Source: Brevibacterium mcbrellneri ATCC 49030
GTDB lineage: Bacteria; Actinomycetota; Actinomycetes; Actinomycetales; Brevibacteriaceae
Direction: 5' to 3'
DNA length: 64,000 nt
NCBI RefSeq assembly: GCF_000178455.1
Contig: NZ_ADNU01000023.1
Location: forward strand, 62,001 to 126,000
The number at the start of each line of letters is the position of its first letter. Within the stretch, counting starts at the first letter, position 1. The notes beneath the pieces were generated by a model, which worked only from the letters and a program-made list of their open reading frames with translations, searched no databases and was not told where the DNA came from. The translations under genes were made by a program, and so were the position numbers. Positions 17,875-27,568 of this stretch are shown one piece after another.

Positions 17875-19683
17875 TTACTGCAGGAACTCAGCGAGGTCTG
17901 CAGTAATACGGTCCAGCTTGGCGCGCGCTTCTGCAAGAGCCTGCGGGTACGTGCTCTCATCAGCCGTTTCAACGGCTTCCAGGTAGCACTTGAGCTTGGG
18001 TTCTGTTCCCGACGGGCGGATCACTACGCGGTCGCCAGATTCGGTTAAGAGAGCAAAACCGGGGGTACCCGGAAGGGACGCCGACCCTTCCGACAGGTCA
18101 ACAACCTCGGTCACGGCAGACCCACCCAGATCAGCGGGAGGTGCCGACGCGAGCCGGTCCAACATCTTGTCAATATGCTTCAGGTTGGTGACACGAATCG
18201 TATAAGGCGCGGTGAGGAAAATACCGTCACGCACGCGAATGCGCTTCAGCTCGTCATCAACGGTGCGCCCTTGTGCGTGGAGTTCGGCAACAAGGTGAGC
18301 GATGACAACCGCGGCCGACACGCCATCCTTATCGCGCACAACCTGAGGGTCCACGCTGTAGCCCAGCGCCTCCTCGTAGCCGAATACCAGGTCGGTACCA
18401 CGGGAAATCCACTTGAAACCGGTCAGTGTGGTGCGGTGCGGGACCCCGTGGAAGTCCGCGGCCTGGGCCAACGCGCGTGACGACACGAGCGAATTGGCCA
18501 CGGTCCCAGGGGTCCGGGACGCAATGAAATCGCCCAGGAGCAAACCAACCTCGTCACCGGTCAGCTGACGGAATGCGCCGGGCGAATCCGGGATCGGAAC
18601 AGCGATCGACACGCGGTCAGCATCCGGGTCGTTGGCGATGACCAGTTGCGCGTTCGCAGCTTTTGCCGTTTCAAACGCCAGGTCAAGAGCCCCGGGCTCT
18701 TCCGGGTTAGGGAATGTGACAGTGGGGAAGTCCGGATCGGGTTGAGCCTGCGCCTCCACCGGCGTAATACGCGTGAACCCGGCCTGCTTAAGAGCTGTGA
18801 GCGTAGTGTCGTTGCCCACCCCGTGCATCGACGTGTGGACAATCCGCAGATCAGCCGGTGCGTCAGACACTCCCAAACGCGACCTGACCTCGGCGATGCT
18901 GGCCAAGTATTCCTCGGTGACATCGACGCTTTCCCAGCCGGACTCAGCGCGGGCAACATCGGCGACACTTTCAACACGGGCAATATGTGACGCGATCTGC
19001 GCATCAAACGGCGCAACGATCTGGGCCCCTGCGCCGTGCGTGGCGCGTTCGTGAGCAACATCCTCACTCGCAGCCCCAATCCCAGCGAATGCCATTCCCG
19101 GTGCCCCCGCCGTAGCGTGAGCGACACTGGCTTGGGACACGGTTTCAGCCAGGTACACGGCTGCCTGCGGGCGGGCACCTAAGTACACCTTGTACCCATT
19201 GTCCCGAGGTGGATTGTGGCTGGCCGTGACCATTACCCCGGCATCGGCGTCGAGGTGGTTGACGGCAAACGCCAGCATCGGAGTGGGTTTGCGGGCTGGC
19301 AGCATGAGCGCACGGCCACCGGCAGCGGTGACAACGGTTGCGGTGTCGCGGGCAAAATCCTCTGACCCGTACCGGGCGTCACACCCGATCACCACGGTGA
19401 AATCTTCCCCTACGGTGTCACGTAGAAACGCGGTGAGCCCGGCTGCTGCGCGGATCACCACGGCACGGTTCATCCGGTTGGGGCCACCGCCTAGTTCGCC
19501 ACGCAGACCCGCGGTCCCAAACTGCAGCATGCCAGAAAAGCGGTCGGCCAAATCATCGAGTGCCCGGGCCGACTCTTCACCCGGCTCCTGCGTCGCTTCG
19601 ACCAGGTCAGTCAGCTGTTTCCGAGTTTCTGGGTCCGGGTCATCTGCGATCCATGCGCGTACAGCATCAAAGTCCACACTCAT
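17875..19683 (-). CDS. Phospho-sugar mutase (phosphoglucomutase/phosphomannomutase family)
   Basis: 602 aa with all four alpha-D-phosphohexomutase signatures: the phosphoserine loop VTASHNPPRDNGYKVY near residue 155, the metal loop NDPDADR, the sugar-binding FGYEEALGY, and the phosphate-binding IRPSGTEPKLKCY near the C-terminus. The length fits PgcA/PGM2-type enzymes. Next to nucleoside phosphorylases it likely acts as a phosphopentomutase or phosphoglucomutase, moving phosphate from C1 to C5 or C6. The exact sugar specificity is inference. It lies 7 nt after the purine nucleoside phosphorylase gene in the same operon. Confidence 0.9.
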   Translation of the reverse strand: MSVDFDAVRAWIADDPDPETRKQLTDLVEATQEPGEESARALDDLADRFSGMLQFGTAGLRGELGGGPNRMNRAVVIRAAAGLTAFLRDTVGEDFTVVIGCDARYGSEDFARDTATVVTAAGGRALMLPARKPTPMLAFAVNHLDADAGVMVTASHNPPRDNGYKVYLGARPQAAVYLAETVSQASVAHATAGAPGMAFAGIGAASEDVAHERATHGAGAQIVAPFDAQIASHIARVESVADVARAESGWESVDVTEEYLASIAEVRSRLGVSDAPADLRIVHTSMHGVGNDTTLTALKQAGFTRITPVEAQAQPDPDFPTVTFPNPEEPGALDLAFETAKAANAQLVIANDPDADRVSIAVPIPDSPGAFRQLTGDEVGLLLGDFIASRTPGTVANSLVSSRALAQAADFHGVPHRTTLTGFKWISRGTDLVFGYEEALGYSVDPQVVRDKDGVSAAVVIAHLVAELHAQGRTVDDELKRIRVRDGIFLTAPYTIRVTNLKHIDKMLDRLASAPPADLGGSAVTEVVDLSEGSASLPGTPGFALLTESGDRVVIRPSGTEPKLKCYLEAVETADESTYPQALAEARAKLDRITADLAEFLQ

Positions 19684-19690
19684 GATTCCC

Positions 19691-20512
19691 TCACTTCAGG
19701 ATTCGACGAACAATGTCAGCCAACAACTGCGAGATCCGGGGGCCGGCCTGCTGCCCAGCCTCTAACACCTCGGCGTGGTTGAGCGGTTGTTCAGAAACAC
19801 CGGCACCAAAGTTCGTCACCAGGGAAATCCCCAGGATTTCCATGCCTGCTTCACGTGCAGCGATGGCCTCCAAGGCAGTGGACATTCCCACCAGGTCAGC
19901 GCCCATGGTGCGAGCCATGCGAACCTCGGCAGGGGTTTCGTAGTGCGGGCCGCGGAACTGTGCGTACACGCCTTCGGCAAGCGTGGGGTCCATCTCTTTG
20001 GCAACTGCGCGCAACCGCGACGAGTACAGGTCGGTGAGGTCCACGAACGTGGCACCTTCCAGCGGGCTTGAAGCTGTGAGGTTGAGGTGGTCGGAGATGA
20101 GAACGGGAGTTCCGGGCGCGAAGTCCGTGTGCGTGGATCCGCACCCGTTGGTCAAAATGATGGTTGTGGCTCCTGCGGCCGCAGCTGTGCGCACTCCGTG
20201 GGCTACCGCGCGCACACCCTTGCCTTCGTAGAAGTGGGTGCGGGCTCCGAGGACTAGAGCGTGTTTGGGGCCTGCCTGCGTGTCCACCTTGATGGTGGTG
20301 AGGGTTCCTGGGTGGCCGGACACCTGCGAGGTGTGGAAGCCGGGCACCTGGTCTGCTGGCGTCGAGGCTACGGGGTCGCCCAGCAACTGTGCTGCTGACC
20401 CCCATCCCGAGCCCAGTACTAGGGCGATGTCGTGGCTGTCGATTCCGGCTGCGTCGTTGAGAACCTGGGCAGCCTGCTGTGCGCTTTCAAGCGGTGAGTC
20501 GTTCGTGCTCAT
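19691..20512 (-). CDS. Purine nucleoside phosphorylase
   Basis: 273 aa of the trimeric PNP type. Motifs: VLGSGWGSAA at the phosphate loop (near residue 32), the HFYEG loop, LTNGCGSTH, and FRGPHYETPAEVRM with MVGMS-like DLVGMSTALEAIAAREAG. It phosphorolyses inosine, guanosine and their deoxy forms to base plus (deoxy)ribose-1-phosphate, which the downstream mutase would convert to the 5-phosphate. It is the first gene of a two-gene minus-strand operon, divergent from the 20588 gene. Confidence 0.93.
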   Translation of the reverse strand: MSTNDSPLESAQQAAQVLNDAAGIDSHDIALVLGSGWGSAAQLLGDPVASTPADQVPGFHTSQVSGHPGTLTTIKVDTQAGPKHALVLGARTHFYEGKGVRAVAHGVRTAAAAGATTIILTNGCGSTHTDFAPGTPVLISDHLNLTASSPLEGATFVDLTDLYSSRLRAVAKEMDPTLAEGVYAQFRGPHYETPAEVRMARTMGADLVGMSTALEAIAAREAGMEILGISLVTNFGAGVSEQPLNHAEVLEAGQQAGPRISQLLADIVRRILK

Positions 20513-20587
20513 ACCAGTGACACTAGACGAAAACGGGTGGTGTTTTCATGTGATCTTCGCAAAAACGTGCCACGTTAGGATTTAAGC

Positions 20588-21580
20588 ATGATGACAATCC
20601 GCCCGTTTGCCCCCGGTGATGACCTGGCGCTCAACAACATTCTGAGCGACCCCAACGACCCCGCGCACCACATGCTGCGTTCGCTTGTGTGCGAAGATTC
20701 GGATTCGGCGCCGGTGACGCGCACGGTTGTCGCCGAGGTGGCCTCCGGCGTGCTCGTGGGTGTTGCCGTGTGTGCGCAGTCGCCGGCGCACCCGCAGCGG
20801 GCGTGGTTTCATACTGAGGTGGCTCGCGAATTAGACAGTGAAGAGGCCGCCGAGGTGTCCGCCCAGTTGCGTGAAAAGCTCAGTCACGCTGTTGCCGGGA
20901 CCGTTCTTGAAGGGCTTCCTTTGCGTACCAGAGTTGGTGTGGGTGCGGGTAGTTCAGACCCGGTCGTGGGTAGCGCGGGCGCGGGTAGCGCGGATGGTGG
21001 CACGGAGCTGTTCCGAACCCGGATCGTGCGCGTTGAAACCCTGGCGTTGGGTGGCTTGGGGGCTGACCGTTTGGACGACTTTGTTGTCACAGCTACCGGT
21101 TCGGTGGAGCTCACTCGCGCCTTTTCGGAGTGGTACACCGGAGTCAACAGGGCTGACCCTGCTGCGTCCATGACCTTGGGCGAGTTCAACCGGCGTTTCC
21201 TGTCCGAGGCCACCGGCGCACACGGAGCAGCCATGTTCAAACGCGACGGGCAGGTGAATGCGTTCGCCGTGTCGTACCCGCCAGAACAGTGTGGTGAAGG
21301 GGGCGCAACTCAAGAGAGCTCTGAGGCCACAGAACTCACCGTGGGTGTCATGGCTGATGCCGTTGAACCACGTCCGGAACGCGATTCGGCGGAATACCAA
21401 GCCGCACTCGGCGATGCGGGAGCACTCATTGCCCGCCTGTCCACGGACACCGATGTTGTGGTGGAAGTGACCAGCGAAATGCCGGTGCTCACCGAACTCA
21501 TCGACGGCCTTATACAGGCGGGCAAAGCACACGTGCTCTACGAATACGCCACGCTGGGAAGCGCGCCACTCAACGCCTAG
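20588..21580 (+). CDS. Hypothetical protein, weakly acetyltransferase-like N-terminus
   Basis: 330 aa from ATG 20588. The beginning (MTIRPFAPGDDLALNNIL, then VAEVASGVLVGVAV) resembles the first strands of GNAT acetyltransferases, but no clear acetyl-CoA loop is visible. The middle holds a Gly/Ser/Val repeat-like stretch (GVGAGSSDPVVGSAGAGSA), and the second half could be another GNAT-like fold. The stop overlaps the convergent acetoacetyl-CoA synthetase stop by 4 nt. The function cannot be assigned. Confidence 0.7.
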   Translation: MMTIRPFAPGDDLALNNILSDPNDPAHHMLRSLVCEDSDSAPVTRTVVAEVASGVLVGVAVCAQSPAHPQRAWFHTEVARELDSEEAAEVSAQLREKLSHAVAGTVLEGLPLRTRVGVGAGSSDPVVGSAGAGSADGGTELFRTRIVRVETLALGGLGADRLDDFVVTATGSVELTRAFSEWYTGVNRADPAASMTLGEFNRRFLSEATGAHGAAMFKRDGQVNAFAVSYPPEQCGEGGATQESSEATELTVGVMADAVEPRPERDSAEYQAALGDAGALIARLSTDTDVVVEVTSEMPVLTELIDGLIQAGKAHVLYEYATLGSAPLNA

Positions 21581-23598
21581 TCGCGCTTCTTCTGCACCCG
21601 CTGACGCGCAAAGTCCACATACCAGTCCACGGTGGCAACGTCCTCGGCGACGGTGCGGTTAACTGTGCTGGGGTCTGCTCCCTGGAAGATTTTCTTAATA
21701 GGCACTTCCATGAGCTTTCCGGTGCGTGTGCGCGGAACCGCGGGGGCCTCAATCATTTCATCGGGCACATACCGGGGCGAGATCTTGGTGCGGATCGCCT
21801 CAACAACTGCGCCCTTGAGGTCCTCATCGAGTGTGTGCCCGCGAGCCGGAACCACGAAAAGCGGCATGTAGTAGTCGCCGTCTCCCACCTCGGCGCCAAT
21901 CACCATCGAGGTGGCAACCCCGGGCACCTGGTCAACAACGTCGCAAATGTCAGCCGAGCCCATACGGATGCCGCCACGGTTGATGGTGGAGTCGGAGCGA
22001 CCGTGAATGATCCACGGGCCTTCCGGCAACTGGGTAGCCCAGTCGCCGTGGCGCCACACGCCGGGGAAGTCCACGAAGTAGGCGTTGTGGTACTTGCTGC
22101 CGTCCGGGTCGTTCCAGAACATGACTGGCATGTTGGGCAGAGGCTGCGTGAATACGAGCTCACCCACTTCGCCAATCACGGGCTCGCCTTGTGAGTTAAA
22201 CGCGTGTGCATCGACGCCCAGCACCTTGCCTTGGAGTTCGTTGACGTACACAGGGTCGTACGGGTTGGCACCTAGGATGCCCGAACAAATGTCGGTTCCA
22301 CCCGAGCTGGAGCCCAGCTGGAAATCGTGTTTGATCTGCTCATATGCCCACCGCCAGGTGGACCCGGGGAGGGTGGAGCCGGTGGACATAATGTGTTCCA
22401 GGTGAGGGAGCTTGTAGCTTTCCGACGGGTTGATGCCGGCTTTTTCGATGAGGCTGAGCAGGGCGGCTCCGGTGCCGATCTGAGTGACGTTTTCGCTTTC
22501 CGCAATGTCGAACAGGCGAGCGGGTGTGGGGTAGGCGGGCGAGCCGTCGTAGGTGATGGTGGTGGCGCCTAGGGCCAGCACGTTCACCATGAGGTTCCAC
22601 ACCATCCAGGTGGTGGCCACGGCGAAGTACATGCGGGTGTTTTCGTCCGACCCGTTGTGCAGGCCAGCCATCTTGTACACGTCCAGAACGATTCCGCCGT
22701 GCCCGTGCACGATTCCTTTTGGCTTGCCTGTTGTGCCTGAGGAGTACAGGATCCACAGCGGGTGGGAGAACTCGACTGGTTCAAATGCCGGGTCTTGCGG
22801 GGTGGCGGTGATTTCGGAGAAGCGGTGATGCGTGACCGAGGTGGTTGCGCTGGCGCTTTCCTGTCCGGGGAGGTCTGTGTACGTGTCTGGGTGGGAGTCA
22901 CGGTGACGGTCGATGAGGATGTGGTGTTCTACCGTGGGGAGCACGCTGAGTGTGGATTCGATCTGGGGGAGCATGTTTCGGTATGTGCCGTTGAAGTCGA
23001 ACCCGTCAACCGTGAGGAGGACTTTGGGTTCGATTTGGGCAAAGCGGTCAGCGATCCCGTTTTCACCAAAGTCGGTGTTGACCACCGACCACACGGCACC
23101 CACGGTGGCCGAGGCCAGTAGTGCGATGATGGTTTCAGCAATGTTGGGGAGCACGGCGGCCACGCGGTCGCCGGGGCGAACGCCCATGTCACGCAGTGCC
23201 GCGGCCAGTGCGCCAACCTTTCCGTTGAGTTCCTTCCACGTGTAGCTTTCGCGGGGGTCGGATTCGTGGAGGGCTACTACGGCTTCGCGGTCTGGCATGG
23301 TGTGGACGTGGCGTAGCAGGTTTTGAGCATAGTTGACGCTGGCGCCGGGGAACCATGTGGTTTTTTCGATTGAGTCGCCTGTGCGTACGGGGCCGTCGCC
23401 ACGGGTGCCTATGACGTCGAAGTACTCCCAGATGCTTTCCCAGAAATCGTCGAGGTTGTCGACTGACCACTTGTGTAGTTCGGCGAACCCGGTGGTGTGA
23501 ACTCCCTTTTTGTCGGCCAGCCACTGCTGATACGCGTACATGGGGGATTGGCGAATACGTTCTTCACTGGGCTGCCACAGCTTTTCACGAGTGGTCAT
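21577..23598 (-). CDS. Acetoacetyl-CoA synthetase (acetoacetate-CoA ligase)
   Basis: ATG 23598 follows GGAGGATCAG; a start 11 codons upstream lacks this RBS. The 673-aa protein shows the acyl-adenylate motif YSSGTTGKPKGIVHG near residue 285, later GRSDSTINRGGIRMGSADI and the C-terminal PRTRTGKLMEVPIK with the acylation lysine. The N-terminus (MYAYQQWL, then LHKWSVDNLDDFW) is the form seen in acetoacetyl-CoA rather than acetyl-CoA synthetases. It activates acetoacetate with ATP and CoA. It lies 34 nt after the FtsK/EssC-like gene on the same strand, perhaps by chance. Confidence 0.9.
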   Translation of the reverse strand: MTTREKLWQPSEERIRQSPMYAYQQWLADKKGVHTTGFAELHKWSVDNLDDFWESIWEYFDVIGTRGDGPVRTGDSIEKTTWFPGASVNYAQNLLRHVHTMPDREAVVALHESDPRESYTWKELNGKVGALAAALRDMGVRPGDRVAAVLPNIAETIIALLASATVGAVWSVVNTDFGENGIADRFAQIEPKVLLTVDGFDFNGTYRNMLPQIESTLSVLPTVEHHILIDRHRDSHPDTYTDLPGQESASATTSVTHHRFSEITATPQDPAFEPVEFSHPLWILYSSGTTGKPKGIVHGHGGIVLDVYKMAGLHNGSDENTRMYFAVATTWMVWNLMVNVLALGATTITYDGSPAYPTPARLFDIAESENVTQIGTGAALLSLIEKAGINPSESYKLPHLEHIMSTGSTLPGSTWRWAYEQIKHDFQLGSSSGGTDICSGILGANPYDPVYVNELQGKVLGVDAHAFNSQGEPVIGEVGELVFTQPLPNMPVMFWNDPDGSKYHNAYFVDFPGVWRHGDWATQLPEGPWIIHGRSDSTINRGGIRMGSADICDVVDQVPGVATSMVIGAEVGDGDYYMPLFVVPARGHTLDEDLKGAVVEAIRTKISPRYVPDEMIEAPAVPRTRTGKLMEVPIKKIFQGADPSTVNRTVAEDVATVDWYVDFARQRVQKKRD

Positions 23599-23632
23599 CT
23601 GATCCTCCGTTGGATTCGTAACGTGTGTCACG

Positions 23633-26600
23633 CTACATCATGCCCGAACAATCGTTCGGTTTTCTAGTAGAGCACGGTACGTGGACGGGCACGCGCACAT
23701 TCGCGTGTACGAACCACGCGCATGAGTCGTGCGGTGGAATAAACGGAAGGTCGCGCGCTACGTGCCCCAGCTCCTGTGGTGAACGCGCGCCGACGATGAG
23801 CATGGGTCCGCGGTTGCGAGCCTGTGCTAGTGGCGAGCCATACCCAGGTGTGTGGTCAAGAGGCGAGGCAACCACGGTGAGTTCCCCGAACTCCCAAGAA
23901 TCTTCGTGCGCTCGCAGAACCACGACTGTGCCACGCGGCAGATGCTCAGACAATCCAGCAAGAAGCGGTGCGGTTGCGTGGTCTGGGCCTAATACGTTCA
24001 AGACTGGCCCTGTTGCCGGATCCCAGTACACCGCATTGCCCAGCGGGCTCGTCCCCACCAGGACTCCGCTGCCCACATTGGGAACTGGCTGGTGGGTAAA
24101 CGGCACGTGGGTGGAAACCTGAGCGTCGACCCCGTCGGAAGCTGCGATCGACGGGGAGGAGAGGAGACCTCGGCCGGGGTCCTTCATGCCTGCGAACCGG
24201 GCGGGCTTCACTCCAAAGAAAACAGCATCCGCTGCCACGGCCGGTGGGAACGTCAAACGGGTTGAAGCTCGCGTCGCCACTGCTGAAGCCACCCCACGCC
24301 GGCCTGTCACCAGGGCAAACGGCCGGTGTGCCAAAACCAGATCCAGCCTGGCGCGGTGCGTGGGAGAGAACAGGTCGTCCGAGTCGTCCACTGCGACAAA
24401 CACGGGGTGCGAACTGGGCAGTGACTCCAACAGGCTGAGTGCGGCTTCATGCATCCACTCCGTGTTCGCGTACACGTGGGCTGCCTCCATGGACGTTCCT
24501 TGCCGTCCGAATCCCACCATCACGTGCGTGTCACTCGCGTGGCCGGCAAGTACGTGGAGAGCGTGGGTCTTTCCGCACCTCGGGCCCCCGCTGATGAGCA
24601 CCGCCCCGTCCCGGTCCGGTTGGTAGGTCCACGGGGTGAGTCCTGCCGAGGTGTCAAAAACTGCGCTGGCTGTTCCGTCGAATGTGCGTGGCAGTGGGGG
24701 AGGGACGATGGTGTTGGGTGTTGTGCCAAGCGAGTGGTGAGAGACCTCATCCCTGCCGGTGTTCACAGTCTGTAGCGCGCTGTTTTCGTAGCCGGGGAGA
24801 GGTACTTCTGTTTGCGGCGCGTCCTCAGCGCCGGCTGGGCGCCATCGCATGACGGCCGGTTCCGGTGCGCCCGTGTGGCCCGACCGGAATAGGGTGAGTC
24901 CGTGCGAGGTGGAGATGAGCCCGAGGCCGGGTGCGTTCGCGTCGAGGAGGGCGGCATCGGGGGAGTCGATGACGTCGTTTGAGTCCTGCGTGTCCCTCAC
25001 GCGTAGGCACACGCGCATCGAAATGTTCGACTTCATCCGGGCTGTCACCACGCCGGAGGGCCGTTGGGTGGCCAGTATCGCGTGGATCCCCAGAGACCGC
25101 CCTAACGCGGTGAGCTGTTCCAGGATCTCCACGCTTTCTGGGATCTGGTGGACCAGGGCTTGAAACTCATCGATGACGGTGACGATCCGGGGGAGTGGTG
25201 CGTTGTTTTCGTTATATGCGGGCAGATCGCTCACTCCGGCGCGTGCGAACAGCTCTTCGCGGCGTGTGACTTCTGCCAGAACGTACCTCAGCGCTCTGAG
25301 TCCTAAGAACGTGTCCAGGTTCGAGACAACCGTGTCGGTGTGCGGCAGGTTTTGCAAGGGCGCAAACGCGGCACCGCCTTTGAAATCAACCAGCACAAAC
25401 CGGACTTCTTCAGGTGTAAGCACGGCCGCTAAAGATTGAATCCACGCGCTTAAGAACACCGACTTCCCACTGCCTGTTGTCCCCGCAACAAGCGCGTGCG
25501 GCCCGTCGGCAAACAAGTCAAGAAACACGGCGCCGCTTTCGCTCACCCCAACCGGGACCGCGCTGCGCGAATCATGGGATGCTACCCGGGTGAGTTCTTC
25601 GACACTCATGGACGCCAACGTGACCGCGCCTGTTTCCCCAGCCCCACCCAGCACGCGCACGAACCGGTGGGCGAGCATACACCTGGGAACGATGCGGCCA
25701 GGCACAGGACCAGCGCCCACCGGTGGCGGGCAATGTAGATTCGCCGCCACCGAATCCGGGCAGTCCACAATCCACGTGTCGGCCACCTCGGCGGGGGTGA
25801 ACCGGATGGTCTCACCCCAGGTGACGGTAATGACCGGCCCCGAGGCGGCCACCCCTACCCGCAGAAACTCCGGCCCATCTGGGGGCGGGTCCAAAACCAC
25901 GGCCGCGCCGCACGCCCGGAGCGTGACGATGATTCCGCGGGCCACCTCGGGCGCGGACTCACCACACACAACCAGTTCCGTACGTTCCAGATCCACGGTG
26001 ACGACCTGGTTGTTGGACACCAGGTGCGTGTGGCCGTCGCGGGTGATCCCAGGGACACTGACACGAGCAGCCACACGGTCAAACGGCGGTTCGTATTCCG
26101 GTGGAGCCTTTACGGTGGCGCTCACGCAACACGTCCCAACACCCACCGGGATTCTGGACAGTGAAAACGGGCGTTGGCTCTCAGCGCTCGCGGCACGGGC
26201 GCAGTTGGTGCGGATATCGGACTCGAACTGCTCAACCGCCCGCGAAAACTCTTGCAGCGCCTGGGCGAGGTCGCGGGCATACCGCCGCCGACTGCTCCAC
26301 CACATCACCCCGGCGCTCAAAGGCCCGGCAACGCTGAACAACAGAAACCACCACATGTGCGTGACGAGCATGAGCACCACGCCTAGCACAATCGGGATCG
26401 CGTAGTGCGCCATGTGTGGCGCTCGCGGGGGCGTGACACGTGGGGCGGCTGGCCAGGTAAGTGGTTCCGGTGGGGTGGTGCGCTCGCGTGGGTCGTACGT
26501 CCCGAGGTGGGTTGCCCCAAGCGTGGTGAGTGCGGCTGCTGCGGCGGGGGCGAAGGGGGTTGGCGTGCGGCTCATGTGTGGATCGAACAGTTGCAAGGTG

Positions 26601-26968
26601 GCTTCAGACGATCTGCCCACGGTGAAATCGGAGCGGGTCCACGGGGTGCAAAATCCGGAGTCAGGGCCTGCCAGCACAGAGACCGACTTTCGTTCGACCT
26701 CGGGTACGGCGTGACATGCGGGGGCGCTTGCCTGTTCAATCACCGTCACCGGGCTGCGGGTACACCACTCGAACCATCGTTCGTGTGGCGTGGGCGCGGC
26801 GCGGGCGAAATTGCGCGCAGTGTAGGCGTTTGGGGTGTCAATGCCACGAGCGGTCATGAGTGCGGTCAACACGTCAGCAGCCGTGGCGTACCCCGGCGCT
26901 TCGACGTGCAGGGATGACAGGGAGTCACCTTCCACAATATGAACGATCGTGCTGTACATGTTCGCCAT
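23633..26968 (-). CDS. FHA-TM-FtsK/SpoIIIE ATPase, EssC/EccC-like, orphan
   Basis: 1111 aa. The order of parts: an FHA-like segment near residue 119 (VGRSSEATLQLFDPHMSR), two membrane segments at about 198-245, a linker, then an FtsK/SpoIIIE domain with Walker A GTTGSGKS near residue 494 and Walker B VTVIDEF. A second ATPase-like domain starts near 790 with a degenerate loop (SGGPRCGKTHAL). FHA-TM-tandem ATPase order is that of the type VII secretion motor EssC/EccC. No WXG100 substrate, EccB/D/E or mycosin gene is in the window. The start ATG 26968 has no good RBS; ATG 26959 is an alternative. It may work with an unlinked secretion system or on DNA. Confidence 0.82.
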   Translation of the reverse strand: MANMYSTIVHIVEGDSLSSLHVEAPGYATAADVLTALMTARGIDTPNAYTARNFARAAPTPHERWFEWCTRSPVTVIEQASAPACHAVPEVERKSVSVLAGPDSGFCTPWTRSDFTVGRSSEATLQLFDPHMSRTPTPFAPAAAAALTTLGATHLGTYDPRERTTPPEPLTWPAAPRVTPPRAPHMAHYAIPIVLGVVLMLVTHMWWFLLFSVAGPLSAGVMWWSSRRRYARDLAQALQEFSRAVEQFESDIRTNCARAASAESQRPFSLSRIPVGVGTCCVSATVKAPPEYEPPFDRVAARVSVPGITRDGHTHLVSNNQVVTVDLERTELVVCGESAPEVARGIIVTLRACGAAVVLDPPPDGPEFLRVGVAASGPVITVTWGETIRFTPAEVADTWIVDCPDSVAANLHCPPPVGAGPVPGRIVPRCMLAHRFVRVLGGAGETGAVTLASMSVEELTRVASHDSRSAVPVGVSESGAVFLDLFADGPHALVAGTTGSGKSVFLSAWIQSLAAVLTPEEVRFVLVDFKGGAAFAPLQNLPHTDTVVSNLDTFLGLRALRYVLAEVTRREELFARAGVSDLPAYNENNAPLPRIVTVIDEFQALVHQIPESVEILEQLTALGRSLGIHAILATQRPSGVVTARMKSNISMRVCLRVRDTQDSNDVIDSPDAALLDANAPGLGLISTSHGLTLFRSGHTGAPEPAVMRWRPAGAEDAPQTEVPLPGYENSALQTVNTGRDEVSHHSLGTTPNTIVPPPLPRTFDGTASAVFDTSAGLTPWTYQPDRDGAVLISGGPRCGKTHALHVLAGHASDTHVMVGFGRQGTSMEAAHVYANTEWMHEAALSLLESLPSSHPVFVAVDDSDDLFSPTHRARLDLVLAHRPFALVTGRRGVASAVATRASTRLTFPPAVAADAVFFGVKPARFAGMKDPGRGLLSSPSIAASDGVDAQVSTHVPFTHQPVPNVGSGVLVGTSPLGNAVYWDPATGPVLNVLGPDHATAPLLAGLSEHLPRGTVVVLRAHEDSWEFGELTVVASPLDHTPGYGSPLAQARNRGPMLIVGARSPQELGHVARDLPFIPPHDSCAWFVHANVRVPVHVPCSTRKPNDCSGMM

Positions 26969-27011
26969 GGTGCACGTTCGTGGGCAGTGGTTCTAGACCC
27001 TGGCTTTGAGG

Positions 27012-27036
27012 TGTGGATAACGCTGTTTTGTCCACA
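27012..27036. promoter_or_regulatory. DnaA-box pair upstream of the FtsK-like gene
   Basis: TGTGGATAA (27012-27020) is a perfect DnaA box in inverse orientation, and TTGTCCACA (27028-27036) differs at one base. They face each other 7 bp apart in the 162-bp gap between the Tad operon end and the FtsK-like gene. Confidence 0.55.
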
Positions 27037-27130
27037 CCGTGAGTGGCAGGTAGTCGCAGGGCCTGTGGACGCAAGTGCGCGGCCGAGGTGGGGTGAGGCA
27101 GCGCTGTCAGATCGCCCGGATGCGTCAGGA

Positions 27131-27568
27131 TTACCGAAGCGAGCCACGGGCTTTAGTTGTTGAGGTCAGCGCAATGCCTTTGGGAACAAAAGGCGAGATG
27201 AGGACGGGTTTATAGCGGGCGTGCGCGGTGACGTGAACATTGCGCGAATCAGCAATATGTGCGCTTACTCGAATGTGTGAGAGGTTCGAAGGGGGACTGA
27301 TACGAGCCACATGCTGGTTCGCTTTCTTCTCAATTCCATGGGCGTCGAAAACGAACGTGGGTTCACCGCCTGGCACTGGCTGGTAGCTTTCCACAGCCGC
27401 CAGGGCAGCTGAATCGGCAATCGCGTACAGCTTGCGGTGAGCCGTGTAGTAGTCGGTGATGATGGTAATGATGGTGACCAAAGCGAGGACAATCACGCAG
27501 AACCCAACGGCAAGGGGCGTGATCGAACCGGCTTCACGGTGAGCCGGTGATGCCATGTGTGATGTCAT
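27131..27568 (-). CDS. TadG-like / Rv3654c-type secretion-neighbourhood protein
   Basis: ATG 27568 follows GGGAGGACACC; an ORF start 23 codons further up lacks an RBS. The 145-aa protein has a short N-terminus, one membrane segment (about 15-38: PLAVGFCVIVLALVTIITII) and the post-TM motif AHRKLYAIADSAALAAVE typical of Tad/Flp locus proteins with a pilus TadG-like N-domain. The rest is probably outside the membrane. It is the last gene of the pilus operon and overlaps the preceding TadE-like gene by 35 nt. Confidence 0.82.
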   Translation of the reverse strand: MTSHMASPAHREAGSITPLAVGFCVIVLALVTIITIITDYYTAHRKLYAIADSAALAAVESYQPVPGGEPTFVFDAHGIEKKANQHVARISPPSNLSHIRVSAHIADSRNVHVTAHARYKPVLISPFVPKGIALTSTTKARGSLR

